The notes: generated by a model not told the origin, from the sequence alone. 64,000 nt of DNA from Streptococcus salivarius (GCF_002094975.1 NZ_CP015283.1:2135794-2199793); one strand, 5' to 3'; numbered from the stretch's first letter, positions 19,959-29,217 are shown. Numbers and translations: made by a program.

Positions 19959-20522
19959 ATGATTAATGTCGAAAAACTAATTAAACAGAACTCCGAACTA
20001 ATGGCACTATTAAAGATTATTCACTCTTTCCAACTAAATGACTGTTGGCTTTGTGCTGGAACTATACGCAATTATATTTGGGACTACTTAAGTACCGGAA
20101 ATACATTTTCAAATATCAATTTATCTGATATCGATGTCATTTTCTTTGATAAAAATATATCATATGAACAAACTCTTGAAATAGAGAATCAAATAAAGAG
20201 AAGACATCCTGAATACAATTGGGAAATAAAAAATCAGTATTATATGAATATACATAGTCCTAATACTGAAAAGTATATCAGCTCTACAGATGCTGTTTCA
20301 AAATTTCCCGAAAAATGTACTGCCATAGCTGCTAGACTAAATGACTATCAGGAACTAGAGGTATTTATTCCTTTTGGAACAGACGATTTGATTAACTTCA
20401 GAGTATCACCCACACCGCATTACTTTTCAGATAAAGAACGACAAACGGTCTATAACGAGAGAGTAAAAAAGAAAAATTGGAATACAATATGGCCAAACAT
20501 TTCTATAGAATTTATCAAATAG
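19959..20522 (+). CDS. nucleotidyltransferase-like protein (NTP_transf_6/DUF925 type)
   Basis: A 187-residue protein resembling the family of small nucleotidyltransferase-fold proteins found widely as single genes. The fold signature is CWLCAGTIRNYIWD followed by LSDIDVIFFD, where the paired aspartates would bind metal. A later EVFIPFGTDDLINFRVSPTP segment is also typical. The real substrate of the family is not established. It is on the plus strand against all its neighbours, has its own promoter and ends in a 13-bp sequence that recurs after the adjoining IS30 element. Its AT content and orientation suggest an acquired gene. Confidence 0.8.
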   Translation: MINVEKLIKQNSELMALLKIIHSFQLNDCWLCAGTIRNYIWDYLSTGNTFSNINLSDIDVIFFDKNISYEQTLEIENQIKRRHPEYNWEIKNQYYMNIHSPNTEKYISSTDAVSKFPEKCTAIAARLNDYQELEVFIPFGTDDLINFRVSPTPHYFSDKERQTVYNERVKKKNWNTIWPNISIEFIK

Positions 20523-20535
20523 ATTATACGCCCTA

Positions 20536-21685
20536 TTGTAAAATGAAGTGCAACACAAAAGACATGTTCATCTGATATACTAGAGTTGCGAAAAACAGTA
20601 TAAAGGAAGATGAACATGTCCACTAATTATTCTACCACAAATCAATCATACAAGCACTTATCTGAAGCTGAGCGAGGGGAAATTGAAGCTTATTTAAGCG
20701 TAGGACTCAAACCTGCTGAGATTGCTCGTAGACTAGGGAGAAATCGCTCTACTATTACTCGTGAAATTAATCGTGGTTCCATAACACAAGTGAAAAAAGT
20801 AAATGGGCAAAAGGTCTATTACCAACACTATTATGCAGATGCTGCTCATAACCGTTATCGTCATGCTAGAGAAGCCAGCTATTATTTGAAACTGGATTCC
20901 GTATCGGATGACTTTCTGAGAGCATTTACAGAAGCAATGAGAGAGAAACCAAGGGTGCATAGCGTGGATACCTTTGTTCATACCTATAGACTCCAACATG
21001 TAGATGCAGTTGTTCCTTCAACCAAGACGCTCTATAACTATATCCATCAAGGATTGTTAGAGATTAAGGTCATTGATTTGCCAAGAGCAGTGCGGATCCG
21101 TAAGAAATTTACCAAGCGCCCCTCTACCAAGAAACATCTAGGAAAGTCAATTGAAGAAAGGCCAGAAGAAATCAATAATCGTTCCCGTTTTGGAGATTGG
21201 GAAATCGATTCTGTTCTGGGTGGAAAGACAATAGGAGAACCTTCTATTCTAACCTTGGTAGAACGACAAACACGCTATGCTGTCACAAAGAAACTCGTGG
21301 AAAAGAAAGCAGAGTATGTCAATCAAGCAGTCTTAGAGTGTATGAAACTTTATCCCATTAAGTCCATAACTGCAGATAATGGAAACGAATTTTCATCATT
21401 GAGTAAGATAGAGGGATTAGATGTTTATTTTGCACATGCCTATTCATCTTATGAACGAGGTACAAATGAGAATTTCAATGGACTACTAAGAGAGTTCATT
21501 CCGAAGGGGTGTTCGTTAAAAGAACTAAATCAGAATCTTTTAGAGGACTATACAAAGGCTATCAATGAAAGACCTAGACGAATTCATGGCTATCAGTCCG
21601 CAAAAAAGCTGTTTGAGCTAACTCAAACAGCTTGAAAGATACTCACTTAATCAGAGGAACATCTTTGTTGCACTTGACTTGACAA
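20536..21685 (+). mobile_element. IS30-family insertion sequence
   Basis: The element is about 1150 bp with imperfect 20-bp inverted ends (20536-20555 and 21666-21685, three mismatches, both ending in AAGTGCAACA toward the inside). One transposase ORF fills it. CCCTA on the left and TAGGG on the right lie just outside and may extend the ends. A 13-bp direct repeat AAATAGATTATAC flanks the whole (20517-20529 and 21692-21704), longer than the 2-3 bp target copies usual for IS30. Confidence 0.88.
20616..21635 (+). CDS. IS30-family transposase
   Basis: A ~339-residue DDE transposase that appears intact. The N-terminal helix-turn-helix is LSEAERGEIEAYLSVGLKPA with IARRLGRNRSTITREI. The integrase core has FGDWEIDSV (first D), SITADNGNEF (second D) and TNENFNGLLREF (E). 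I take the ATG at 20616 rather than 20610 because AAGGAAG is then suitably spaced. No frameshift or stop is seen, so it may still be active. Confidence 0.93.
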   Translation: MSTNYSTTNQSYKHLSEAERGEIEAYLSVGLKPAEIARRLGRNRSTITREINRGSITQVKKVNGQKVYYQHYYADAAHNRYRHAREASYYLKLDSVSDDFLRAFTEAMREKPRVHSVDTFVHTYRLQHVDAVVPSTKTLYNYIHQGLLEIKVIDLPRAVRIRKKFTKRPSTKKHLGKSIEERPEEINNRSRFGDWEIDSVLGGKTIGEPSILTLVERQTRYAVTKKLVEKKAEYVNQAVLECMKLYPIKSITADNGNEFSSLSKIEGLDVYFAHAYSSYERGTNENFNGLLREFIPKGCSLKELNQNLLEDYTKAINERPRRIHGYQSAKKLFELTQTA

Positions 21686-21729
21686 TTAGGGAAATAGATT
21701 ATACTATGACTTGAGATTTATTTTTTACA

Positions 21730-21911
21730 AGACTTTCCGCTGTGGGAAAAGTGCCTGAAGTAGTTTCAGGCACTCGGAATTTTTGAGAGTAAAACAGTTC
21801 GGGGAACTGTTTTAGCCTGAGCCTAAAAATAAAAAAGTGAAGGGGCTCAAAAATTAGTCTTGGAACTTCGAAGAAGGTCGCTGACGACCGTACTCACCTA
21901 AGGAAAGTCTT
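21730..21911 (+). repeat. structured interspersed repeat, copy B
   Basis: A 182-bp unit with ends AAGACTTTCC/GGAAAGTCTT. It has CGCTGTGGGAAA, a perfect hairpin AGTGCCTGAA..TTCAGGCACT, CGGAATTTTTGAG with CTCAAAAATTAGTC, then ACTTCGAAGAAGGT, the hairpin GGTCGCTGACGACC and CTCACCTAAGG. It is longer than copies A and C because a second hairpin (AAAACAGTTC with GAACTGTTTT) is inserted in the TTTTTGAG arm. It lies between the IS30 and a convergent gene. Confidence 0.8.
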
Positions 21912-21932
21912 AAAAAAATTTCTCTTCTACAT

Positions 21933-21956
21933 AAAAAAGAGCCTCTCGGCTCTTTT
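21933..21956 (-). terminator. terminator of the flavoprotein gene
   Basis: AAAAGAGCC and GGCTCTTTT stem followed by T residues on the minus strand, directly behind the stop codon at 21961. Confidence 0.88.
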
Positions 21957-21960
21957 CATT

Positions 21961-23277
21961 TTAAATCGCAAACAAATCGTTTAGGTTCTCAGCCATAGTT
22001 GGGTGAGTGAAAATTTGTTTAGCTAAATCTGTGTATGGAATGTGATGATTCATAGCTAGGGTAATTAGATTGATAATTTCATGAGATTCTTGACCAAAGA
22101 GGGTTACACCCAAGATTTCCTTAGTTTCAGGATTTACCACAGCTTTGAAGGCACCACGCAAATCACCGTTAACATGGCCACGAGGCATGCCAGCAACTGG
22201 AAGTTCCTTGACTGCAACCGGTCCACCTGCTGCTCTGGCTTGATCTTCAGTAAGACCAACCTGTGCCAAAGGTGGGTTGAGGAACATAGCAGTTGGAACA
22301 GCTCCACGTGTTTCAAGGTTATAGCTACCATCACCAGTTAGGTAATTAAAGACAATACGGAAATCGTCTAGTGAGATATAGGTAAATTGAAGGCCACCAT
22401 TAACATCACCAACTGCAAAGACACCAGGAACACTTGTTTCCAAATGCTTATTGACCTGGATGCCACCACGTTCAGTCAAGGCAATATCAGTATTTTCCAA
22501 GTGAAGGGGTTCGATATTAGGCTTGCGTCCTGTCGCATAGAGGAGTGCATCAAAACGGAACTCGCCTTTGTCAGTAACAACGACAACTTCATCACCGTCA
22601 TTTTTCACTTCGGAAGTTTTAACACCTTGCTCAAAGACAATGCCGTCCTCTTCCATGTATTCCTTGGCCAACTTAGCAATAGATGGTTCCACACGTGGCA
22701 AGAAGCTAGTAGCTGCATCCAAAACAGTCACTTGGCTTCCCAAACGGTTATAAAGGCCAGCAAATTCAAGGCCGATATTACCACCACCAAGGACACCTAG
22801 ACGTTTTGGCAAGGCTTCAAGGGTTTGAATACCAGTTGAATCGTAGACATGCTTAGTTGTTGTCAAGCCAGGAATAGGCAAGACATTAGACACGGCACCT
22901 GTGTTAATGACAATAGTCTCAGCTGTTAGCTCTTGGCGGTCATCACCAGCCACTACTTCAATAACCTTATTTGACACAAAATGTGCCTCTGCATCAATGA
23001 CATCAACGCCATTGTCTGCCAACATTTTATAATTCTTAGCATTAAGACGACCAGTCACTGCACCACGTTCTTTCATGGTATCGTCAAATGACCAGCCCTT
23101 CTCAGCCGCAACAATCATAGTCTTAGTTGGGATACAAGCAATATTAATGCAAGTACCACCATACATCGCTTTACTGCGCTCGATGACAGCAACTTTCTTA
23201 CCAGCTGCATTCATCTTAGCAGCCAGAGTTTTACCGGCTTTACCGAAACCGATAACAATCAAATCATAGTTTAACAT
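21961..23277 (-). CDS. FAD/NAD disulfide oxidoreductase, RclA/Har-like
   Basis: A 438-residue class I flavoprotein disulfide reductase. It has the FAD-binding VIGFGKAGKTLAAKM, the redox pair in GGTCINIACIPTK, an NAD(P) motif GVLGGGNIGLEFAGL, the second FAD motif FAVGDVNGGLQFTY and a C-terminal interface with HPTMAEN. The short length and CIN-ACIPTK form resemble E. coli RclA and the streptococcal hypothiocyanous-acid reductase Har, which protect against host oxidants. The C-terminal HPTMAEN lacks the HxxxxEE form of glutathione reductases. Substrate is inferred from this likeness. Single gene with its own terminator. Confidence 0.82.
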   Translation of the reverse strand: MLNYDLIVIGFGKAGKTLAAKMNAAGKKVAVIERSKAMYGGTCINIACIPTKTMIVAAEKGWSFDDTMKERGAVTGRLNAKNYKMLADNGVDVIDAEAHFVSNKVIEVVAGDDRQELTAETIVINTGAVSNVLPIPGLTTTKHVYDSTGIQTLEALPKRLGVLGGGNIGLEFAGLYNRLGSQVTVLDAATSFLPRVEPSIAKLAKEYMEEDGIVFEQGVKTSEVKNDGDEVVVVTDKGEFRFDALLYATGRKPNIEPLHLENTDIALTERGGIQVNKHLETSVPGVFAVGDVNGGLQFTYISLDDFRIVFNYLTGDGSYNLETRGAVPTAMFLNPPLAQVGLTEDQARAAGGPVAVKELPVAGMPRGHVNGDLRGAFKAVVNPETKEILGVTLFGQESHEIINLITLAMNHHIPYTDLAKQIFTHPTMAENLNDLFAI

Positions 23278-23418
23278 TTCTGTATCCTCCTATCTACCGC
23301 CATTCTATCATTTAATTTTTCAGACTGCACATATTTGAACTGGAAATAAAAAGAGGCTACAGCTTTAGTTGAAACCCCTTTCTCATCTGTTTTTAATAGA
23401 TTTCCATAAGTCCATTGC

Positions 23419-24219
23419 CTAAGTGTTTTCTCGCAGAAATTCTAATATCATTTTATTAAATTGCTTACTTTCGATAAAGGCTGCATGCCCCTGTTTGCTA
23501 AATTCATAATAGGAAGCATTTGGAATGCTATTTGCAAGTTCCCTTGCACCATCCACTCCCAGAACCAAATCTTTTTTAGCTCCCAAGACAAGAGTCGGGC
23601 AGGTGATTTTATCAAGGGACTTATGGCAATCAAACTCAAGAATTGACTTGGCTAAACGGACAAATCGTTCTTGTTTTTCAACACTCACAGTCTTCAAAAA
23701 TAGTTTATTAATCACATATAATTTCTTTAACATAGGAGACGAAAATGTTTTACACATTGAATCCTTATTGAGCTTAGCCATCTCACCATTTTCTGCCATC
23801 TCAATCCAGCCTCCGATGGTTTTTCTACTGATATCATTATTTCGAGAGAATGTCAGAGCTAACACCAGACTAGTCAACTTTTGAGGATACTTAATAGCAA
23901 ACAACTGAGCAATCATACCACCTTGTGACATGCCTATGATAGAGGCCTTAGCAATATTTAATTCTTGTAAAGAATGGTAGAGGTCATCATCCATATTCTC
24001 AATTGAAATACCTTCTTCAATATGGTCTTTTCTATCAAAAATATAGACCTTGTACTCCTTAGCATATCGATAAAATAATAAGTAAATGGCAAGGTCAGAC
24101 ATATCACTTAAGCCTTGCAAACTTAATCCCGTAATGATAACGAGAACCTTATCTCCTTGACCAAATGTGACATAGTCAACGCCCTGGTCTGACAAATGAT
24201 TTCTGTGAATGCTAAACAT
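23419..24219 (-). CDS. alpha/beta hydrolase
   Basis: A 266-residue soluble alpha/beta hydrolase. The nucleophile elbow is GMSQGGM (about residues 97-103), the acid likely lies in LVLGAKKDLVLG and the histidine in KQGHAAFIE near the C-terminus, so a complete triad is visible. An N-terminal ITGLSLQGLSDM segment gives the oxyanion region. Homologues act on small esters, amides or lactones; the substrate is not known. It is somewhat AT-rich and sits with a small membrane protein gene and the AAA+ cassette. Confidence 0.82.
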   Translation of the reverse strand: MFSIHRNHLSDQGVDYVTFGQGDKVLVIITGLSLQGLSDMSDLAIYLLFYRYAKEYKVYIFDRKDHIEEGISIENMDDDLYHSLQELNIAKASIIGMSQGGMIAQLFAIKYPQKLTSLVLALTFSRNNDISRKTIGGWIEMAENGEMAKLNKDSMCKTFSSPMLKKLYVINKLFLKTVSVEKQERFVRLAKSILEFDCHKSLDKITCPTLVLGAKKDLVLGVDGARELANSIPNASYYEFSKQGHAAFIESKQFNKMILEFLRENT

Positions 24220-24254
24220 TATCTAAACTCTTTCATTGCAAGATTTAAGTATTA

Positions 24255-24701
24255 TCATGCGTCCGGTGCATTATTTGATGCCATGATGATGATACTTACC
24301 AAGACAACAAAGGTAACTTGCCAAAGAATGAAGGCCATGAAATCCCCACCTTTAAAAATAAGCAGGTCACAAAGTAAAATAGCCAGCAGCACAGCATTTT
24401 TTCTAAAAAGTTGGTCACAGTTTTTCCAAAAAGTCTCAAAAGAAATATTGGCTCCTATCTTACGAACAAGCTTCACATGATAAATAATCTCAACCAGGGA
24501 TGCCACAGCTACTGTAGTTAGCAGTCCGGTCAAAGAGACATCCATACGAAAACCAAAATAAAGAACGACAAGCTGAGAAAAAACAATTGCTGTAATTACA
24601 CGAATATGGTTGGCCACGATAAAACCTCCTAATGGCAAAGAAATTCTATATACTCTTAAAACTTCCGAATCATAGAAAATCATTATGGTATTAATCAACA
24701 T
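24255..24701 (-). CDS. small integral membrane protein, unknown
   Basis: A 148-residue protein with about four hydrophobic spans (near residues 30-50, 55-75, 100-118, 120-140) and few conserved motifs I can recognise. The start is uncertain; an ATG at 24701 lacks a strong ribosome site and later starts are possible. It lies 35 bases before the hydrolase gene and could be co-transcribed with it. I do not recognise the family. Confidence 0.55.
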   Translation of the reverse strand: MLINTIMIFYDSEVLRVYRISLPLGGFIVANHIRVITAIVFSQLVVLYFGFRMDVSLTGLLTTVAVASLVEIIYHVKLVRKIGANISFETFWKNCDQLFRKNAVLLAILLCDLLIFKGGDFMAFILWQVTFVVLVSIIIMASNNAPDA

Positions 24702-24753
24702 TAATAAATTTCAGATGGTGTAAATAATAATATTTATAATTTATGATTATTGT

Positions 24754-26112
24754 TTAACTAATATCAAGATCTGAAGAAACTATTTCTCCTAATTCATCAT
24801 TGCTAATTGTTGCCAAATCTCCCAATCTATTAGCCTGATTAACAATACTACGCTCAAATAAGTTTCTTATCTCTCGAGCATTAGCAAAATTCTCTGTTTT
24901 TTTAGAACATATAGTGCTTAAAAACACCTTTAAATAGCTAGTTGCATCCTCTGATAACCATAAACCATATTTATGACAAAATAAGTTAAAGATGTCTAAC
25001 AATTCCTTTTCGGTATAATCCTCAAATAAAATACTCTTATTAAATCTAGATTTTAGTCCAGGATTTGATAATAAAAATGCTTCCATTTGCTTAGTATAAC
25101 CTGCAACAATAACAACAAAATCATCTCTATTATCTTCCATTGCTTTTAGAAGAGTATCAATAGCTTCTTGACCAAAATCAGTTTCACCCTTTGCTAAGGA
25201 ATAAGCTTCATCAATAAACAGTACCCCGCCCATAGCTTCATTGATTTTTTCTTGAGTTTTAATGGCAGTTTGTCCAACATAACCTGCAACTAGACCAGAA
25301 CGATCAACCTCAATAAGTTGACCTTTTTCTAACACACCCAATTGTTTATAAATCTTCGCAATCAATCTTGCTACTGTTGTCTTTCCTGTTCCTGGATTTC
25401 CTAGGAAAACCAGATGATTAGAAGTCTTAGGTGTACTTAACCCTCTTTCTTTTCGAATCTTATTGACTTTCAATAGATTTATCAAAGACGAAATTTCTTT
25501 CTTTACACTCATAAGTCCAATTAAAGAGTCGAGTTCTTCTTGAAGGTCCTCTAATGATTTCTCTGATTCCATATCCTCAGAGGACTCTCTAGTTAAAGAA
25601 ATATCTGGGGTAATTTTTTCGGCGTTCTTTATGTAATTTTGATTTTTTGAGGAATCTAACTTTTCTTGTTTTTTAGCATCTTCCTTATAATCGTTTACAA
25701 TTGCCAAATATTTAAGAAATTTATTCTTATCAATATGATTCCTATCTAAACTGTTTAAAATGTAGTATTTTCCAATTTCAGCAATGAGTGTCACATACAA
25801 GGATGATAGGGTAATCCCCTTATTGCTGAACATTTTCATATCAAGTAAAGATAAAATTTTAAAAGACACAGGTAATTCATTATTACATGCTCTTGGGAGA
25901 AGTGGACTGTATTTTGCGTCGAGATACATCAATTTGAAGAATGAAATCCTATCTTTAGATTCATCTTTTGAAATATATTCTATAAACGTTAATATATCCA
26001 CGATAACCAATTCATCTATAGATTTTATACTGACATCTCCAGAGGAATGTTTCTTAATGCTATCACAGGCCATCAAAAGATTGTTTACCGCATTTTTAAT
26101 ATCAATATTCAT
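24754..26112 (-). CDS. CbxX/SpoVK-type AAA+ ATPase with unknown N-terminal domain
   Basis: A 452-residue protein. Residues 1-~185 are mostly helical, match nothing I know and end in a charged linker. Residues ~190-450 are a complete CbxX/CfxQ AAA+ domain: LDSLIGLMSVKKEI, Walker A GNPGTGKT (238-245), pore-type GLVAGYVGQTA, Walker B VLFIDEAY (297-304), sensor-1 VVIVAGYT, arginine finger GLKSRFNK and a C-terminal lid with ANAREIRNLFE. Such ATPases remodel protein complexes (RuBisCO activase CbbX, EccA of type VII secretion). It is the last gene of a three-gene AT-rich operon, 14 bases after its neighbour. I infer that it acts on the two unknown partners. Confidence 0.85.
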   Translation of the reverse strand: MNIDIKNAVNNLLMACDSIKKHSSGDVSIKSIDELVIVDILTFIEYISKDESKDRISFFKLMYLDAKYSPLLPRACNNELPVSFKILSLLDMKMFSNKGITLSSLYVTLIAEIGKYYILNSLDRNHIDKNKFLKYLAIVNDYKEDAKKQEKLDSSKNQNYIKNAEKITPDISLTRESSEDMESEKSLEDLQEELDSLIGLMSVKKEISSLINLLKVNKIRKERGLSTPKTSNHLVFLGNPGTGKTTVARLIAKIYKQLGVLEKGQLIEVDRSGLVAGYVGQTAIKTQEKINEAMGGVLFIDEAYSLAKGETDFGQEAIDTLLKAMEDNRDDFVVIVAGYTKQMEAFLLSNPGLKSRFNKSILFEDYTEKELLDIFNLFCHKYGLWLSEDATSYLKVFLSTICSKKTENFANAREIRNLFERSIVNQANRLGDLATISNDELGEIVSSDLDIS

Positions 26113-26126
26113 AAATAAAATCCTAA

Positions 26127-27176
26127 TTATAATAATTCAATTTGCTTATGTATTTCATTATATACTCTTGATATCTCTTCAGTTTGCTTATCTTCAAAAG
26201 CTTCTGCTAAAGCATCTTCCAGATTCTGCTTTAATTCGTTAATATTAAACTCTCGAAGATTATTGAGAATAGCACCGTCCCTAATTGCCATAATTAACTC
26301 TTGATTATCTTCAATTTCTTGTTTTTGATAATTAACTTGATTAAATAATTCCTGACAATAAATATCTACCTCTAGAGTATTAAAACCTACTTCAAAAAAG
26401 GCATGATCCTGAAGTTTTTGTATAAAATCAGGCATCGATAGTTTACTATATATACTCATCCATTTAGAGTGGGACGAATGCCATGCATCACCATCGGATA
26501 AGATTTCCCTATTATTAAGATAATAAAGTTCATCAAAATACTTAATTGAAGTTGTAAACATTGATAAAAGTGAAAAAATTGAAAAGATAGTTTCTTGCTT
26601 ATCTGTGACTATATCTTTTTTTAAACTATCATACAGAAGATTTAAAACATTATATATATTGTCAACCAAAACTCTCATTTTGTCTTCAGAATAAGGTTTT
26701 TGTCTTTTTCTACAATCAAGCATATCCGTGTATTCCGAAAGTACCTTACCAAATTCAAAATTTGTATTAACGTTATTCCCCTGTTTCATTGTATCTTGCA
26801 GTTGATTTAATTGGTTAGTTATATCAAAACTCAGTTTGTCAAGTTTCTCATACATTATAGCAAATCCAGCAGCAGTGGTAGCTAGAGTTAAACCATTGAG
26901 AATCAAACCAAGATTTTGTGATTTAGCAACACTCTGAATTAATTGTAGGTTATTCTGAAGCAAATTATTATTCTGAGCAACTATATTGACAATCTTTTCC
27001 GCAGTCTTTTTAGCCTCACTCTGTTCAAGCCCATTTAATACAACCTTCTGAAATGCCTTGAACTTACTATTTCTGCCACGCATGACGATTTCCATAATAT
27101 TGTCATTATTTAGGAAAGGTTGTAATTGCTCAATTGATTCTATATTTAAAATACCTACCATGGTACTATTCTCCAT
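26127..27176 (-). CDS. unknown protein with coiled coil and one hydrophobic segment
   Basis: A 349-residue protein I do not recognise. Residues 45-85 are helical and rich in Asn and Gln, residues 89-109 are a hydrophobic Gly/Ala/Thr-rich stretch that could enter a membrane, and 112-135 look like coiled coil. The remainder is helical and charged. The layout (amphipathic helices around one hydrophobic hairpin-like segment) would suit a membrane-acting effector, but that is inference. Its start overlaps the upstream gene by 11 bases and the AAA+ gene follows after 14 bases, so the three are one operon. A second start at residue 6 is possible. Confidence 0.7.
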   Translation of the reverse strand: MENSTMVGILNIESIEQLQPFLNNDNIMEIVMRGRNSKFKAFQKVVLNGLEQSEAKKTAEKIVNIVAQNNNLLQNNLQLIQSVAKSQNLGLILNGLTLATTAAGFAIMYEKLDKLSFDITNQLNQLQDTMKQGNNVNTNFEFGKVLSEYTDMLDCRKRQKPYSEDKMRVLVDNIYNVLNLLYDSLKKDIVTDKQETIFSIFSLLSMFTTSIKYFDELYYLNNREILSDGDAWHSSHSKWMSIYSKLSMPDFIQKLQDHAFFEVGFNTLEVDIYCQELFNQVNYQKQEIEDNQELIMAIRDGAILNNLREFNINELKQNLEDALAEAFEDKQTEEISRVYNEIHKQIELL

Positions 27177-27807
27177 CTACATTATGGTTAATAATTTCAA
27201 ATAAAACTATTGTCGCTATGATATAGTTACAAATTTCGAATGAAAAGTCTTTATTTTGAACAAAAAATACATTCTTTGTCTCAAAAATATTTTTAGTGTT
27301 TTTAGGTGTCTTAGATTTTTTCATTGACTGAATTATTTTACTATAATCCAAGCTAGAAATTGAATAATCAAAATTAGTGATAGTATCATTTTGATTAGTT
27401 ATCTCGGCATAGAGACAAAACATAATTCGTGAATAATCTCGTAGTCTATTATAATCAAGATCATTTTGTTTTTTGTACTCAATTATTTTATTATAATATT
27501 TTCTTGCTCTAGGGATATCTTCGATCTCAGCATTCTTTTTCCTAGGACTCTTTTCTATATATTTTGAAACTTTATCATCTAGAGATTGCATAAATTTTTG
27601 TAGTAGAGTAGAAAAATCCTTGTTGTTGCTTAACTCTACTTTTTCAAAGTAATCATAGAGTTTTTCAGCAAAAATATCCCTAGTGACTTCAGAATCATCA
27701 AGAAAATTAAATTCGAAAAATTCGCTAAAGAAATAAGTTTTAAATTCAAAAAAACTATCACTATCAAGAGATAGAATTGTGTTTTTGAGTAATTCTTTTT
27801 TATCCAT
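27166..27807 (-). CDS. unknown acidic helical protein, first gene of AAA+ cassette
   Basis: A 213-residue protein I do not recognise. Residues 1-75 are acidic and rich in Phe, predicted helical, and end in a Lys-rich linker (about 86-100, SPRKKNAEI). Residues 100-210 are helical with many Asn, Ile and Tyr, and close with a hydrophobic helix (ICNYIIATIVLFEII). The N-terminal block loosely recalls small adaptor domains at the front of bacterial conflict proteins, but no motif proves it. The ribosome site is weak. It overlaps the next gene by 11 bases. Confidence 0.68.
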   Translation of the reverse strand: MDKKELLKNTILSLDSDSFFEFKTYFFSEFFEFNFLDDSEVTRDIFAEKLYDYFEKVELSNNKDFSTLLQKFMQSLDDKVSKYIEKSPRKKNAEIEDIPRARKYYNKIIEYKKQNDLDYNRLRDYSRIMFCLYAEITNQNDTITNFDYSISSLDYSKIIQSMKKSKTPKNTKNIFETKNVFFVQNKDFSFEICNYIIATIVLFEIINHNVDGE

Positions 27808-27844
27808 TATTTATCCATTCTTTTCATATATTTTCTATAGCATG

Positions 27845-27913
27845 AAAGCTAATTTTATATAATAATTATACCATGAGAGCACTATCATTAATGACAGAAA
27901 AAAAATTAGCTTT
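27845..27913 (-). promoter_or_regulatory. AAA+ cassette promoter within a 12-bp inverted repeat
   Basis: An extended -10 TGGTATAAT lies on the minus strand (TATAAT at 27865-27870) with no good -35. AAAGCTAATTTT (27845-27856) and AAAATTAGCTTT (27902-27913) are exact inverted copies either side of it. They could be operator halves or a cassette boundary. Confidence 0.6.
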
Positions 27914-27924
27914 ACCCATTATAT

Positions 27925-27964
27925 ACTAAAAGGAGTCACTCCAAATCATGGTGCGACTCCTTTT
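27925..27964 (-). terminator. ald terminator
   Basis: AAAAGGAGTC and GACTCCTTTT stem with T on both sides, 22 bases behind the ald stop codon. Confidence 0.88.
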
Positions 27965-27985
27965 GTTTATGATAAGTTACTCTGT

Positions 27986-29098
27986 TTAGGCCAATTCGTC
28001 AATTGATGTATATTCTCTGTTTAGACCCTTTGCAACTGGTTTGCTAGTGATATGACCTTGGTAGGTTGTAACCCCTTGACGAAGACCTTCGTCGTCGTTA
28101 ATTGCCTTTCTGAATCCTTTTCCTGCAAGGGCTTCGATATAAGGCAAAGTGACGTTGGTAAGGGCAATGGTTGATGTACGTGCCACAGCTCCTGGGATAT
28201 TAGCAACGGCATAGTGAAGGACACCATGTGTTTCATAAACAGGCTCATCGTGAGTAGTCACACGATCCGCAGTTTCAACAACCCCACCTTGGTCAACGGC
28301 AACGTCCACAATAACTGAACCTGGACGCATTTGTTTAACCATATGGTCAGTAACAAGTTTTGGTGCTTTTGCCCCTGGGATAAGAACTGCACCGATAACC
28401 ACGTCAGCATCACGAACGCTCGCTTCAATGTTGAGCGGATTTGACATCAGTGTTTGAATTTGGCTACCAAAGACCTCTTCAAGGACAGACAAACGTTTGG
28501 CACTGATATCAAGGATAGTCACTTGAGCTCCCAGTCCAAGGGCGATACGGGCTGCATGTGTCCCTACGACGCCACCCCCGATAATAGTCACTTTACCTTT
28601 AGGAACACCAGGCACACCACCTAGGAGAACGCCAGAGCCACCCTCTTGTTTGGTCAAGAAATGTGCACCGATTTGAACAGCCATACGTCCTGCTACTTCA
28701 CTCATTGGAACCAAAAGTGGTAGGTGACCTTCTTGGCTACGTACTGTTTCGTAAGCCACACCTGTTGTCTTCGCATTAACCATAGCATCTGCCAATTCTG
28801 GAGCTGCTGCCATGTGCAAGTAGGTAAAGAGTAAAAGGTCTTCACGAAGGAAGCCATATTCTGCAGCAAGAGGCTCCTTTACCTTAACCACGAGCTCAGC
28901 TGCCCATGCTTCTGCAGCAGTAGCAACAATTTTAGCACCTTGTTTTTCGTAGTCTGCATCAGTAAAGCCAGAGCCAAAACCTGCATTGGTTTCAATAAGG
29001 ACTTCATGACCTTTAGCTACAAGACTTTGCACCCCAGCAGGCGTTAGAGCCACACGGTTCTCATTATTTTTGATTTCTTTTGGAATACCAATTAACAT
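27986..29098 (-). CDS. ald: alanine dehydrogenase
   Basis: A 370-residue NAD-dependent enzyme that interconverts L-alanine and pyruvate plus ammonia. It starts [20 protein letters not shown] and has the [10 protein letters not shown] segment with the catalytic histidine and the NAD loop [20 protein letters not shown]. Length matches the family. The promoter has a perfect catabolite-responsive element directly behind the -10, so CcpA should repress it on good sugars. Single-gene unit. Confidence 0.96.
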   Translation of the reverse strand: MLIGIPKEIKNNENRVALTPAGVQSLVAKGHEVLIETNAGFGSGFTDADYEKQGAKIVATAAEAWAAELVVKVKEPLAAEYGFLREDLLLFTYLHMAAAPELADAMVNAKTTGVAYETVRSQEGHLPLLVPMSEVAGRMAVQIGAHFLTKQEGGSGVLLGGVPGVPKGKVTIIGGGVVGTHAARIALGLGAQVTILDISAKRLSVLEEVFGSQIQTLMSNPLNIEASVRDADVVIGAVLIPGAKAPKLVTDHMVKQMRPGSVIVDVAVDQGGVVETADRVTTHDEPVYETHGVLHYAVANIPGAVARTSTIALTNVTLPYIEALAGKGFRKAINDDEGLRQGVTTYQGHITSKPVAKGLNREYTSIDELA

Positions 29099-29175
29099 AC
29101 GTTTCTCCTTATTCGGAAGTTATAAGGTAAAACATCATAAAGATGACTTGACCACTTCCTATCTATTTTTTGAAA

Positions 29176-29217
29176 TGATAACGCTTTCATTTTATCTAAA
29201 AAGCTCAAAAATAGCAA
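29176..29217 (-). promoter_or_regulatory. ald promoter with cre site
   Basis: TTGCTA (29212-29217), 17 bases, TAAAAT (29189-29194). The cre TGAAAGCGTTATCA (29176-29189) matches the CcpA consensus at every position and covers the transcription start. Confidence 0.85.

Noticed and set aside
21679-21703. Outward promoter formed by the IS30 right end (TTGACA with TATACT)
   Set aside because: The spacer is only 15 bases and no plus-strand gene lies downstream before convergent genes.
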